Assembly: GCA_951640195.1 (NCBI GenBank) | Contig: OX621163.1 | Coordinates: forward strand, 2,294,001-2,358,000 | Direction: 5' to 3' | Source of the DNA: Porpolomopsis calyptriformis | Taxonomy: Eukaryota; Basidiomycota; Agaricomycetes; Agaricales; Hygrophoraceae | Length of the DNA: 64,000 bases | Shown: positions 35,297 to 47,533 of the stretch, one piece after another | Layout: each line of letters opens with the position of its first letter | How positions within the stretch are numbered: the stretch's first letter is position 1 | The notes under the pieces: generated by a model | What the model was told of the DNA's origin: nothing | Seen by the model: only the letters and a program-made list of their open reading frames with translations | Databases searched by the model: none | Made by a program: the position numbers and the translations under genes

Positions 35297-37315
35297 ATGC
35301 CCTACGTCAATCTGATGTCTGCGGACGACTATGCTTCCATCTGGTACACAACTAACTCCCGGTTTGGCAACGTCGGAAGCTTCGACCCAGAGAAACCGAC
35401 GATAATCATGTTACATCCCATGTTCTTAGACTCGTCTTGGCTTCATAGCCAGTTTGGAGACCCTCGCTTGGATTCAGGATTCAATCTCATCGCATTCGAC
35501 ATGCGGGTATGTGGAAGGTCCTCGAGTAGACCTAGCGGTTTACACGATAGCTGGGTGGAGGCTGCGGATCTCGCCTTTCTTCATTATGTTAGTGACCTTC
35601 TGTCTTCTTCCTCAAATTCATCCGTTTTACTTTTCCTTGGATCCTATAGGCACTGCACCTTCCTCCAGCCCACATTCTCGCTCTAGAAAGCATATCAATA
35701 AACTGCGCAATTCGATTTGCCACCCTGTGCGTGAGGGTCATGGCCTCGCTTTGGTTATTTTTATTCTGAAACTCGTGTCAAAAGCTTTCCCGAAATGTGC
35801 TTGAGTCTGACATTATGCGATGTACCTCCGCCTTCAGAGTGAGCCGTTTTAAAGTGACGGATACGCCTGGTTCGTATTATATTGATCTTGCGACCGCCAG
35901 GCTCAAGTGGGTCTTGAGCACGTACGACGAGATACTGCGTTCATTATGCTTTGCACAAGATCTCGAGTCGTATGAACATGCTGCAATGGAAGCTGCGGCT
36001 TTCCTCATCGGAAAGGTGACTTCCCACTACTCATCTTTTTTTTTTTCATACGCACTCATTCGGTTTAGGATTGTGATCCAGATTTACAGGATGATGTTCG
36101 TTTTCTCTGCACACCCTTAACACACATGCTATCAGCTGATTGACGGATCAGATCATTGCTTATTGGGAAGTCCACATGCCCCCTTATCGCCGGCAGCGTA
36201 TCGTAGAGGCCGCAAATGTCCTCATGAATGTAACTATGATTCATTCTTTGTGAAGTAATTTCACTAAATTCCATTGTTAGAGAACACCGATAAAACCTCA
36301 CTTACTCGCCCACATTACCCAACCCGTTCTAATCGTCCAGGTTAGTCTCTGTCTATCTGATCAAATTCATATGTCACATTATTGATTACAATCAGGGAGA
36401 ACGATCTGAAACATGTCCTCTAAAATATGCCGAAAAATTCGCTGCTGAATTGGTTAATGCCGAAGGAGGCGCGATAGTGTATCCCGTAAAAGGTGCTGTC
36501 CTTGACTCAACATACCAGAAATCACATAATAAACCTGACAGGATAGGCGCATTCGGATGCTTGAGCATCATTCCCAGCAATGCTTCTATCACCAATCAAG
36601 TTTTTGTCAAGTTCATCTCACGCTTAAAACCTCGGGCGCGGTCCGACATACGACCTCCGGAGACTCTTCAGGAGGAACGGATGCAAGCTGCTCTGGAGCG
36701 ACTGTCAGAATTTATCGGCGACCCTTCTATCGCAACAAGAGATCCTAATTCTCCACTCTCCTTTTCCGGGCTTACGTACGAGGTGTCCCGAAGCCAGTCC
36801 GATATATTGTTGTTATACGGGAGAGGCCAAGGAAACGCATTCTCACCACTACGGCCGGATGGCCGGCCAATACGAAAGTATTCATCTTCTTCCTTTGGTT
36901 TTTTTCTTCTTTCGGTAGCTGACACCGTCTGACTTTTCCCACCCCCCCAAGATTCTCTGATAGAAAACAACGGCACTGGTTCTACGGAGAACGCGACGGG
37001 ATATCATATGCTGGTGGGCACCTCAGAATCGAGATGGGATCATACAAGCTCACATCACTTTTTTGTTTCGTTTTTTCTTCTTCTGGGTTTCTAGAGTCAC
37101 CGCTGAGCGCGGCACCGAAACGACAGAAGTGGGACAAGCAAGAGCCCGAGTGGCAAGGGTCACTTTCACTGACACTCGAGCCAATAACGACTGATGATGG
37201 TTGGACAAGGAAGATGACCCTCACCCCCACCCCGATCGAGAAAATAGTGCTCAAGAGTTCGATCACCAAGGTAGCGGAGAACCCCACAGCCCATTCCTTG
37301 CGAGTCACCGTCTAG
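35297..37315 (+). CDS. Alpha/beta-hydrolase-fold protein, probably non-catalytic
   Basis: The start MPYVNLMSADDYASIWY is followed by the fold's hallmarks: PTIIMLHPMFLDSSWLHSQF (oxyanion-type HPMF), FNLIAFDMRVCGRSS (DxRxxGxS loop), HLPPAHILALESISINCAIR (nucleophile-elbow position), LFPEMCLSLTLCDVPPPSE, a lid, and HITQPVLIVQGERSETCP. The C-terminal half continues with FGCLSIIPSNASITNQVFVK and a long extension of about 200 residues (LSEFIGDPSIATRDPNSPLS, QEPEWQGSLSLTLEPITTDD, ending AHSLRVTV). The elbow is L-E-S-I-S instead of G-x-S-x-G, and the usual His after the last strand is absent. About 9 introns. It could still be an esterase with an altered site. The stop is 183 bp from that of the convergent UXS1 gene. 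Confidence 0.8.
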
Positions 37316-37498
37316 AATCTACCTCACAACGGCTTTTGTAAAGCGCGGAAGTGGTGATACCCGTCGATACCGTGTAGCAGATTATTTGCTAAGTATTTAC
37401 CAGTTATTGTTCATTATTATCAAGCCAGTATATTTAGAGAACAAGAGAAAGAGAGAAAAAACCGGAAATTGTCCCAAGTCCGTGTATTGTCCAGGCTA

Positions 37499-39169
37499 TT
37501 AGATGCTGCCCTCTGTCATTTTTGCTTTGTAATACCTCACCATCTCCTCTATTCCCATCCTCACTGTCCACCGGGGCTCCCAGCCGAGTGAGGTTAAGGC
37601 TCTCGTTGTGTCAGGCCTTCGCTTCTGTGGGTCGTCAGTAGGGATGGGCTTGTAGATGATATCAACGCGTCGAGAGCGTTTGACTCCATCCTCATCCTGG
37701 ACCTTTTCGACAATCTCACGTACAAGCTTGGCGAAATCGCCGATAGTAAACTCGTCGCCATTACCAATATTGACGGGGCGTGTCTCGTCGGAATTCATCA
37801 GAGCAATCAGTCCGTCGACGAGATCGTGGATGTATTGGAAGGAGCGCGTCTGCTTGCCATCACCATAAACAGTCATATCTTCGCCTCGGAGGGCCTGAAC
37901 GATGAAGTTGGAGACGACACGACCGTCAGCAGGATTCACTTATTGGTTACGAGTGGTGTTCAATTAGCGCGGTCCTCCACCATAGGAGGTTCACTCACTG
38001 CGGGGACCTGGCGCTCAATAGGTGAGCAAGTCAAGTTTTGTTAATATGATAAATCAAAACATCACCATAGGTATTGAAAATGCGCGCCACTCTGACGTCC
38101 ACGCCGTCTTGTCTTTGAAAGCCGTATGTTAACGTTTCTGCAACGCGCTTTCCTTCATCGTAGCAAGCACGCGGTCCGATGGGATTAACGTGTCCCCAAC
38201 TAGGACACACAGATCAAGTGAGAGAGCTGGTTGGATGGAAGAACTTACTAGTCCTCCGTTTGTGGATGAATCTCCGGGTCGCCGTAAACCTCTTCGAGCT
38301 AGATGAATCATTCAGGTTCTCGTGTGATAACAGGAACGCACCGGAAGTGCTGCTGATAAGAAAACGGGCCTTGGTGCGCTTCGCAAGTCCCAACATATTG
38401 AGAGTGCCCATGAAGGAAGTCTTGATGGTTTTGACAGCGTTGAATTGGTAGTGAGGGGGGGAGGCGGGGCACGCGAGATGATAGATCTCTGTGACGGTGT
38501 CGAACCTACGACACGCCTGACATGAGGGGTGCAAGACTTACGATCACATTCGATCATAAAGGGTTCTACGACGTCGTGTCGTATCATTTCGAAATTGGGA
38601 TGGCCAATCCAATGGCTGACAGTGGTCTTGGATCCAGTGAAAAAGTTGTCCAAGACGGTGACTTCATGACCGAGGAGCATGAGGCGGTCTACAAGATGGG
38701 AGCCGACAAAACCTGCGCCTCCGGTGACCAGGACACGCAGTCGCCTGGTGGGGGGGAGGAGCTTTACTGGAGGGAATCTAGAGAGAGTGGTGTATGAAAT
38801 GGATTGGGTTTTCGGGTGATAAATGGATTTGGATTGATAGGAGGAATGGCCTTGGGTGAATCTGGCGTGTTCCTCGTCTTCCTTGGCCACCATACGAGCT
38901 TCGTTACCATCCTCATCTATAGTGACCACGTAATGAGAGCGAAGGTACAACGAGCGTAGGACAGCAAGGGAAACTTCGCAGTCGAAGCCGAAGCGTTGGA
39001 ACCCGACGGTGGTGATTTCTTCGCCAGTCTTATCCAACGTGCGAATCTGGTGAAAGTAGGATTAGAAAGGTGTGAGAAGGGGGAAGAAACAAATGCTCAC
39101 CGCATTCGCGGTCGAGGGAGACATGTCTGGAGAGGAGGATAAAGGGATTAAAGAGGCCAAGGTGGCCAT
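37499..39169 (-). CDS. UXS1: UDP-glucuronate decarboxylase
   Basis: NAD-dependent short-chain enzyme converting UDP-glucuronate to UDP-xylose for glycan and capsule/wall synthesis. Exon 1 reads [20 protein letters not shown] then ANA, joined to [20 protein letters not shown]. The Rossmann motif is [20 protein letters not shown], followed by [35 protein letters not shown] and the catalytic YxxxK in [59 protein letters not shown] and the end [12 protein letters not shown] complete it. About 430-440 residues. Unlike animal UXS1 it has no obvious N-terminal membrane anchor, so it is probably cytosolic. Met 39124 (MSPSTANA) is an alternative start. Its start is 86 bp from that of bystin on the other strand. 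Confidence 0.94.
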
Positions 39170-39255
39170 CCGAGCGTGTTTATAAAGGTGAGACTTTAAA
39201 AATAAAAATAAAATTAGACTATTGCCGGTGCGTTCAGTTCCCACAGTCAGTTACC
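39170..39255. promoter_or_regulatory. 86-bp divergent promoter, UXS1 / bystin
   Basis: The whole spacer between the two start codons. It has TTTATAAA on the UXS1 side and an A-rich tract (AAAAATAAAAATAAAATT), which could act as a TATA-like and nucleosome-excluding element. Confidence 0.5.
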
Positions 39256-41008
39256 ATGCCTCGTATCGCAAAGTCGGTTGGGAAGACAAGACATGACCCG
39301 CTCCACGTCCAGCTCGATGGGGACGAGTTGGAAGCGGCGTATGGCAAAGTATCACAACCGGGAAAACGGAAAAAATCCAAAACAGCCGGCGTTGACGATG
39401 AGAATCGAGTTGTTCGTGTTTTTCTCGAGTCCCGTTCGAAATGAATGTCGAATGATCCGAGAAAAGACCATCCTAGACCCAAGGGCTTCGAAACGGATTT
39501 TTGAACTCGCCAGAGATCAGCAGGAGGAACTCGATAATCTCGAGGGCAGGGACCAAGATGATGATAATGCCCAATTTTCGGCTCACAGAACCCAACCCAA
39601 TTCCGACGACGAGGACGACGCGTACAGTGGTGCTTATGAAGGAGACAGCGGCGAGGACGCAGACGACGCCATCGTGGGTGCTTAACCGATCATTATTCTA
39701 CATTTCTAACGTCGAGAATAGCAACTTGACGCAGGCGACTTGGAAACTCTGGACACATTATTGCCTGCAAACTCTGGCCAACGACGTACTCTTGCCGATA
39801 TAATATTTTCCAAGATCGAAACGGGAGGAACAGAAAACTCTGCCCTGATTCACAAATCTCGTCAAGGTTCGTATTGATATCGTTAGCTACCCTGGATATC
39901 AAACCAGATGTTTCGCAGACAATGAACATCGCGATCCAGCGTTTGGCCTGGATCCCAAGCTAGTAGAAGCTTTCACCAAGTAAGTGGTTGGATTTTTCTG
40001 CTCTGCAACATCTGTCATGGTCCTATCAAGAGTTGGGCTGTTTCTCCAAAAGTACAAATCTGGACCTCTACCAAAGATTTTCAAAGTTATTCCCTCCCTG
40101 CCAGCGTGGGCCCGTATGCTTGCCCTTACACATCCGGAAAACTGGTCACCTCATGCTTGCTCTGCCGCTACGCGGATATTCATCTCTACCATGAAACCGC
40201 CTCAAGCGCAGTTATTCATAGAAGTCGTGCTTCTCAACGCCATACAGGAAGACATCTCTCAAAACAAGAAACTGAATCCCCATTACTACGAATGCTTGAA
40301 GCGAGCCCTTTACAAGCCGAGTGCATTTTTCAAGGGCCTGATTTTCCCCTTGCTAGATGTGCGCATCATCACTTATGTCACACACGGAGAAGTAAACTTA
40401 GTTGGCATTGGGACTTAGGTCGGTTGCACGTTGAGAGAAGCTGCTATTGTTGCCTCTGTTCTCGCGAAGAAAAAGGTGCCTGTCTTGCACTCTTCCGCAG
40501 CACTCCTGCGGATCGCGGAGATGGATTATACAGGTTCGGACCCAGACTATCTCAATACACTTCATTTCCTCATCCGTCGCATTTCTGCGTTGGAATATTT
40601 CAAGGTCCCAACTCCCTTTTCATACGGGTCCTGATCGACAAGAAACACCAACTCCCGTATAAGGTTGTTGATGCTCTTGTTTTCCACTTTATCCGTCTCT
40701 CCAACACCTACAAGGCCCGTAGTCGTAGCGAGACAGATAAATTGCCCGTTCTTTGGCACCAGAGTCTCCTTGCATTTTGTCAACGGTCTGTTATTCCTAC
40801 CGTGACAAACCGTTGAATCATTAACAGAGTATTTCCTTCCCCTAGTTATGCCTCGGACCTTACGCCTGATCAGAAAGATGCACTACTCGATGTCATACAT
40901 GCAACTCCTCACCCCCAGATTACTCCGGAGATCCGACGGGAGCTGGTGAACTCTGTCGCTCGAGGAGAGCCTAGGCCGGATATCGGTCAAGATGTCATAA
41001 TGTCGTAA
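39256..41008 (+). CDS. ENP1: Bystin (18S rRNA processing factor)
   Basis: Nucleolar/cytoplasmic factor of the pre-40S ribosome needed for 18S rRNA maturation. The start [20 protein letters not shown] is followed by a Lys-rich segment and an acidic stretch ([20 protein letters not shown]). The conserved bystin core has [80 protein letters not shown] and [19 protein letters not shown]. Then come [40 protein letters not shown] and [20 protein letters not shown], ending IGQDVIMS. Several introns. Length (about 450-460 residues) and end match the family. Convergent with NOP9. Confidence 0.95.
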
Positions 41009-41264
41009 CACCACTTTCACTAACATCCCCGCGCGTTTGCACTCCAAATCAAAAGACAAGGATATCCTCACATTACCTATCCCTAATACATGGCATGATG
41101 CCAATTCCCGATAATGTGAAGCTCCTATAATACTCAAGCACCCACTTTCCCGGACGCGATTGTTTCAACCTTGTTTGACAACCGGAAGGATTGTCGTGAG
41201 GGATCAGGCAAGGTGTGCGTAATGCACAGAATCAGATCTGCCTTCCAAAGTCCCGCTAGAATTT

Positions 41265-44185
41265 TCATTTTATTTTTCTACCTTTTTTCCCGCCTTTTTG
41301 GACCGCACGGATGGCGGATAACACTTCTTGCAACGCAGTGTCGTCACTGTTTCGAGGAATAGAAAGTGATTGCTGGCCTCTATCTGTACCCTTTTGAAGG
41401 TGTTTGGTAGGGGCATCATCTATCTCCGGGACCTCTTGCTTGGTCTTTTTGCCTATCCTTGTATTAAACGCCGCATCGATCTCGTCCTCTGGCAGAGATT
41501 TTCTCTTTTTCCTCCGACCACCAGAGCTTGAATCTTCATTATGTGGCTGAACCAAATCAGTGGCTGAGTCTAGCGTGGACCGTTCTTGCTCGGTTTGAAT
41601 TTTTTTCCATTCTTGCTCAGCTTGAATTCCTTTCCATTCATGCGGTCGCCGCCTTAACAAGTGTAGGCTGAGATGGCGAGTGAAGAACTTCCCATAGGGG
41701 GATGCGAGAAGGGAAGTTTCATGCGGCATAAGCGAATGAGCGATCTTTTCCTGGTCAATATGAACGAATGAATTTTGGCCAACGAAGAAAATGGAATATG
41801 GTGCAAACTTTTAGGTGTGGATCAGCAAAGGCCAAAATTCGGTCACCAACACGACTGCCTATTCGGTCATCCACGAGTAAGTGGAAATGACCAATTAGGG
41901 ATACAACTAGCTGCAGCTTCGCTTTGTAAGGGACAGTGTTAGATTCGAGGAATGTGTCCAAAACGCGTGAGCTTGTGGGGTGGTGCGCTAAAGTTATCAT
42001 CTCATTTGGAGATAGGGCGTTGATGCTTGTAAAAGGATAGCATCAGGGAGATCCAATTTGAAACGACAGCTAAAGATCACCTGTTGATCGCCACTGAGTT
42101 GTGAGGCCCTGGGAGGTGAAGCAGGGACTGTAAAAGTATCACTCCCTGAGTTTTCGCCTCCGTTGGAGCGTCCTTGTCATATGTCTTGTCCGGAAACTTC
42201 GCTTCCGATGTTTGGGACAATAATAAGTTGTACTCCTGAAGAAAATTATATTAATTACACGGTGCAATATGACAAATACCTGCCTTGACGGGCATAACGC
42301 GCAAAACGCATGGCAAAAAGAAACTGCGATCATCGGCTTGTTTCAGCTCAAAGGCCGAAAGGGTCGCCTGCAGACTTCGTCCATAAGTATGATAAAACGA
42401 GGAAGCCTCATCTCACATCTACTACCTCTTTCTCGCATGCTCGCAGCACTGATGCTCGATCAATTGCAGCACGGAGAACTCCCGTCCTGGATGATTCTAT
42501 CGGATAGTATTCGCATCATCACTCTTGTGAGCGAGAGGCCCACTCACTGATAATTTTCGGCCACGTGCCGACTAATTCCCCACAAGCTTCTCCCAATTGT
42601 TCTACACTGACTCTTTCCATGGCTTTGGCAACTACAAAATTCGCAACGGGATGATTCGCAAGCTGTGGAAGTTTTCTGTGAAAATAGGTTGACCACAGAA
42701 TATTGAATGCATCGTTCGGGGCGCTCTTTACCACAACCTCAAGAAGGTGGGAAGACGTAGGGTCACGCAACAGTGTGACTATAAAATCTGATGGCTCAGG
42801 AATCTTACCCGGGTTTTCTCCTGTAAATATGAATATAAAGTTACGCCCTAACAGTAACGGTAAGAAAAGGCCCACTGCAAGACGTAATGAGTCCGACCAT
42901 GACTTGATCCATCAGAGAGCCGGGTGAAGCAGCTATATCTTGATCAGATTCTATCTCCAACAAAATCTACAACCATGTGAGGAAATAACTACCGATAGAG
43001 GAAATGCAAATCGTACCCGTAGTACAGGACTGGCGACCTTGTCTGCCGCCAATGCTCGTACTTCATTTTCACTGGATTGATCTCGAAGAATGTGGACGAA
43101 CTTGCACGCTGCTTGAATAAACTCGCTCGGGACACGTCTAGCGCCAGCACTATGACTCCTTCGATTGTCTCTGAAAACTGATGTCATGACACCTTGTCGG
43201 ACTTTCCAAGCTGCGCTTTTCTTGGAGCGTATAATAGAGTGTTTTCTATGGGCTGACCCGGACAGCTGTGCAGAAGGGCTGAGGTTCGGGCATAAGAGGA
43301 AAAGAAGGGCGCGGATGACGTGTGAAGCAAAGGGGTCCATGATGAGGGAAGTGAACGTGGGAAGCAATTCCTGCAATAAACGGAAGATTGGAAAGATTGT
43401 TGGCTGGTACAAAAAACCAAGACTTGCCTCGCATGCATTTAATACGAGTTGAGCCATCGTCAGCAGCTCTCCCCGGTCTGGGGAGTTGGGTATTGCGGGA
43501 TAAAAGCCCTGACACTAATTGTTTCCGGTTAAACGCTGAACAGATGCACAACGCGAGATGGTTATGACTTCTCTAGAAACAGTGTCAGCAGCCACTTCGA
43601 ACAACGTCTGGCAAGCATGAGATGCAAATCTATGCCTGACGAGCTTTTCGTATCTTTTCGTTATCGTGATCAATACAGCTAAGATAAAAGTAAAAATAGA
43701 CTTACGATCCCGCTAGACAATCGGCGAAAACTCTTCGCACAAAGTCGTCCATTGAATACATCATTCTCTCCAGGATAATCGAGCACTCTGGATCGGTAAC
43801 GAGTTGTCTTTCCATTCCGGACACCTCCCTGAGCGCCGCAGAGAAAAATAGTTGTTTTTCTAAGGCCGCTAGAATTATCTGTCGAGTAATGCTAGGAAAA
43901 AATCAAATGCACACCTTCGTTGGGATCCAAGCCGTCACCCCCATCGCTGCTTTCAGCTTGGTTGTTTTGCCACCCACGAATTTGAATGTCCACAGTTCTA
44001 AAGTATGCTTTGACATCCGCATTGACGTATCCGAAGGGTGCTGCAGCGTTGTATTCCGGTGGGTCTTTTGGGGCAGAGATGATCCAGGAAGGCCGTGAAT
44101 GTTGCGGTTCGTAACCAGTATCTTTGGTAGGTTCTTCGTCCTCTCGTCGTCGTTTCCTCCCTCTTTTCCTATTTTCTCTCGGCAT
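41265..44185 (-). CDS. NOP9: Nucleolar protein 9 (Pumilio-repeat RNA-binding)
   Basis: Pumilio-like protein that binds pre-rRNA and supports 18S maturation. The N-terminus [19 protein letters not shown] is a basic nucleolar signal. Then [20 protein letters not shown] and [20 protein letters not shown], with PUM-like repeats downstream ([84 protein letters not shown]). [20 protein letters not shown] precedes a Lys-rich tail ending [10 protein letters not shown]. More than ten introns. The order basic tail, repeats, basic tail and the length (about 750 residues) fit NOP9 rather than Puf6. The start is 58 bp from that of NCS6 on the other strand. Confidence 0.9.
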
Positions 44186-44243
44186 GGGAGAAGAAAATTG
44201 TGTGTACACGTGACCATTTGCGTCTTGTCATTTTGTGCATAGG
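44186..44243. promoter_or_regulatory. 58-bp divergent promoter NOP9 / NCS6 with CACGTG
   Basis: Only 58 bp lie between the start codons. It contains CACGTG at 44207-44212; read on the minus strand this is GTCACGTG, a match to the RTCACRTG site of Cbf1-type bHLH factors. One site could serve both genes. Confidence 0.6.
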
Positions 44244-45581
44244 ATGGAGCTGCGCTGCCGAGGACCAGTATCGCGAGTCTGCGTTCTTTGCGCGAAAGCT
44301 CGGTCAAATCTCAGGCGGCCTAAAACAGGACAGCAAGTCTGCAAGGAATGCTTCTTCTACGTGTTCGAGACCGAGGTTCACAACACAATTACCCAGTCAA
44401 AGCTATTCAAGGCAGGAGACCGAGTTGCCATCGGGGCATCAGGAGGCAAAGGTCTCGTGCATTGCCCAGAAAATTTCTTTGATGTTACAGCATCTCAAAA
44501 GTTGACGTCGCAGATTCTACAGTGTTAGCATATGTCATGAAGACACTTAATGAACGTTACAATTATGGTCTGGACCTTTTTTTGCTCTCAATTGACGAGG
44601 GTATCACGGGTTATCGAGATGATTCCCTTGAGGTTGTTATTATTTCTGCTGCTGCTTAGACCTATATGATCTAACGTGCTCTCCGAAGACTGTCAAACGA
44701 AATCGACTTCAATATCAGATGCCTCTCAAGATTCTATCGTACCACGAGCTTTACGGTTGGACTATGGATGCAATTGTTTCGAAAATTGGCAAAAAGAACA
44801 ACTGTACATTCTGTGGCGTATTTCGTCGGCAAGCATTGGATAGAGGGGCGGCAGAGTTGAATGTGGACCATATAGTGACAGGACATAACGCAGATGATAT
44901 CGCAGAGACAGTGCTGATGAACAGTAAGTCATCCAATGGCTTTACAACACGTTCTTGTCAACTTATTTCCTTGCGAACCAGTCATGCGAGGGGATATTGC
45001 TCGATTGGGCCGGTGTACTTTGATATGCACGCAGGGTGAGGATACCATCAAACGTTCGAAACCTTTCAAGTACGCGTATGAGAAAGAAATTGTGATGTAC
45101 ACGCACATTCCTTTCACATTTATCTTAGCTATACTAATAATCTCATTTTAGGTATGCATACTACAAAAAACTTGACTACTTCTCCACGGAGTGCATATAC
45201 TCTCCAGATGCATACCGGGGGCATGCCCGATCTTTCCTCAAGCAGCTCGAAGAAGCTCGTCCCAGTGCGATCATAGATATTATACATTCAGCTGAAGCAT
45301 TCGAAGTGAAGGATGAAGTAAAAGCGACCCAAAAAGTCCAAAGTAAGACACTGGTCAAATCTATTTTGCAGCGTATTCGCTTAACACTGATTTCATTGAA
45401 CCAGAAACATGTCAGAGATGTGGTTACATATCAAGCAATGATGTGTGCAAAGCCTGCACGTTGCTTGAGGGCCTTGAGCGAGATACGGCCAATTCTGTTC
45501 TTGTTCGTTATTATCGTCATTTTCCACAAACTACCCGAATGCTATTGCCTACTGCAGACAGATCGCGTCGAAGAACACTGA
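44244..45581 (+). CDS. NCS6: Cytoplasmic tRNA 2-thiolation protein 1
   Basis: Catalytic subunit (CTU1) that, with NCS2, thiolates U34 of Lys, Glu and Gln tRNAs using sulfur from URM1. The N-terminal zinc site has [14 protein letters not shown] and [14 protein letters not shown]. The PP-loop is [15 protein letters not shown]; an intron after the first base of the Asp codon separates K and D. Next are [73 protein letters not shown] and [38 protein letters not shown] and the C-terminal zinc pairs CQRCGYISS and [13 protein letters not shown] follow. The end ANSTDRVEEH needs a 63-nt intron. About 340 residues; all catalytic motifs intact. Convergent with ERG27. Confidence 0.94.
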
Positions 45582-45747
45582 ACGTATTGGACCCTCCCAC
45601 TGATCGATTCCATTTTTCCTGAACCTGGGCTTGCGACTCGAATAGATTTGGAGCAATTCGCTTGAGATCTGTCTCATGAGAGTAATGCTATATCATATCA
45701 AGCTGATGTGTTATCATTGAACACCGTAAGTCACATCCTGTCGCATT

Positions 45748-47223
45748 TCACCTCCGTCGTTCTCGAAATGATTGATAGAGGGCTTCCAATTGATCCAAGA
45801 TTTCTCCACCCGCCTTCTCATGATCGCTCCATTGCTTGACCTGATTGGCTCCAACTCGTTCCCTCCCCCACCAGTCAGTGATAGAGCAAAACCTTAAGGG
45901 TTGAATCTGGGAGTGCTTTTCCGAGGTGCTTTCCGTAACCACGTTCTTTCCAGGGTTAACAGGGGAGAGCATGGCGAAGGAAGAGACCAGCGAAAGAGGT
46001 ATAAATGACAACTGCACGGCAGAGACGGCTGCTTTGTGAGGGGTGATTGTATAAAATGGTAAACCAAAAAGTCGCGCCTACAAACATAAATAAGATACAT
46101 CGGCGAACGGAAATTGAGCGTTTTCTAGAACATACCCCATACAAGAGCAAGAGATATGCGTAATAGGTGAAGAAGTTGAGTAATGGCGCTGCTATGTTTG
46201 TGGAGGCCACGCCAGGATCGACAATAAAATGTCTTATCTGTGGCGATTTAGGTAGCGCTTGATAGGAACGGTGATCCAACTGTGTAGCAATCAGATCAAT
46301 CTGATATTTCGAACCCTCGTATGAATATTTAGTCTTCAAGAGCTGCAAATCGGTGGAGTCGAAATATTCCGGGAGAGCTTTGAGGGAAGACATCCACAAA
46401 ACTCGGGGACCATGAGGACAACGAGACGCCAGAAACAATGGCTGGATCGTTCGAAACTGAATTGAAAGAAGGAAGAGAAGTCAAATACACAGAACACGAC
46501 GGGCAGTGGAACAAGTACCAGAGCATAATGACCAAAAACATTGCATTGCCAAACCCAGCCGAGACCATCGGCGCTAAGTTCTCCCATTCGTTGAACATCG
46601 TACTTGGGGTTCGACAGAATGGTCCCAAATGAGTTCCAAACTTGTTTGAGAAACGCCGAGTGATCGACTGCGGTGTAACTAGCAACGCCAGCATTGCAGA
46701 TTAGATGAGAAACATAAGGGTACCTAAGGCAAAATTGAGTAACGGTCCGGAAAAAAATCCACCCTGGGGTAACCCTCACTTTTGAGAAAGTTGATCGCCG
46801 AAATCAAAGATAGTCTCCATTACTGCCAGGTCCAAGCGGTGAATTTCAATTCGAACGTTCTGACGGAACGACTCTGCATAACCATCATAATCCGGCTGTT
46901 TTTTTTGTTTCTCGATATCTGCGTCCAAGAGACCGAATAGCTTTTCGCGGGCAACCGTGGCCCGTTTTATACATCTGCATGCCATAATAATGGTAAGGCC
47001 TGCACAAGAACGTGTACCTTCAAGGTGTTGATACATTTCCGCCTTCAACGGGGCTTCGACATCTGGAGGGTTCTTCTGTGATAACTGGACCAGTAGACGA
47101 TGACAGATTCCGAACCCGATGCCGCTGTAAACTTCATGTAAATTAATGGGACTCGGTCAAAAAGAGACAGGAAAGCTACCCATTGGCTCCAGTCACCACC
47201 ACTATAGGCCAGGAAAGATTCAT
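45748..47223 (-). CDS. ERG27: 3-keto-sterol reductase
   Basis: Short-chain dehydrogenase reducing the C-3 ketone after C-4 demethylation in ergosterol synthesis, on ER and lipid droplets. Exon 1 MNLSWPIVVVTGAN joins GGIGFGICHRLLVQLS to form the NADPH motif TGANGGIGFG. Next are IIMACRCIKRATVAREKLF, HLICNAGVASYTAVD (NAG motif), GWVWQCNVFGHY, VLWMSSLKALPEYF, and the catalytic YxxxK in SYEGSKYQIDLIATQLD. After RHFIVDPGVASTNIAAPLLN come a hydrophobic stretch (FFTYYAYLLLLYG) and an end in LEALYQSFRERRR. About 400 residues with several introns. A membrane-associating C-terminal region is typical of the family. Confidence 0.92.
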
Positions 47224-47533
47224 TGGTGGTGATACTGGTAGGCGTAGGTATGGCACGTGATATTACAAAACTAGATTGGCTGCTACGGCAGTCAACCTTG
47301 CCATACGAGAATGAGCTTGACGACGAACGATTAATAGGTTTGGATGATACAGAAAATTGGTGGAAGAAATAAAGAATGTGCGAAGAGTGGAGACGCCAAT
47401 CATTATAGACCGAGCCAAAATGGAAACGAGAGACCGACGAATAAACCAAGTGATGAGACCAAGACTCCCGCGTGGTAGTCACTAGCCAGTGACCTTGTCT
47501 GCAACAAGGTTATTCCCAGTGCCCATATGCTTC
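47224..47533. other. Intergenic region ERG27 promoter / NOP58 3' end
   Basis: 310 bp between two minus-strand genes, holding the NOP58 3' UTR and ERG27 promoter. No site recognised. Confidence 0.45.
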
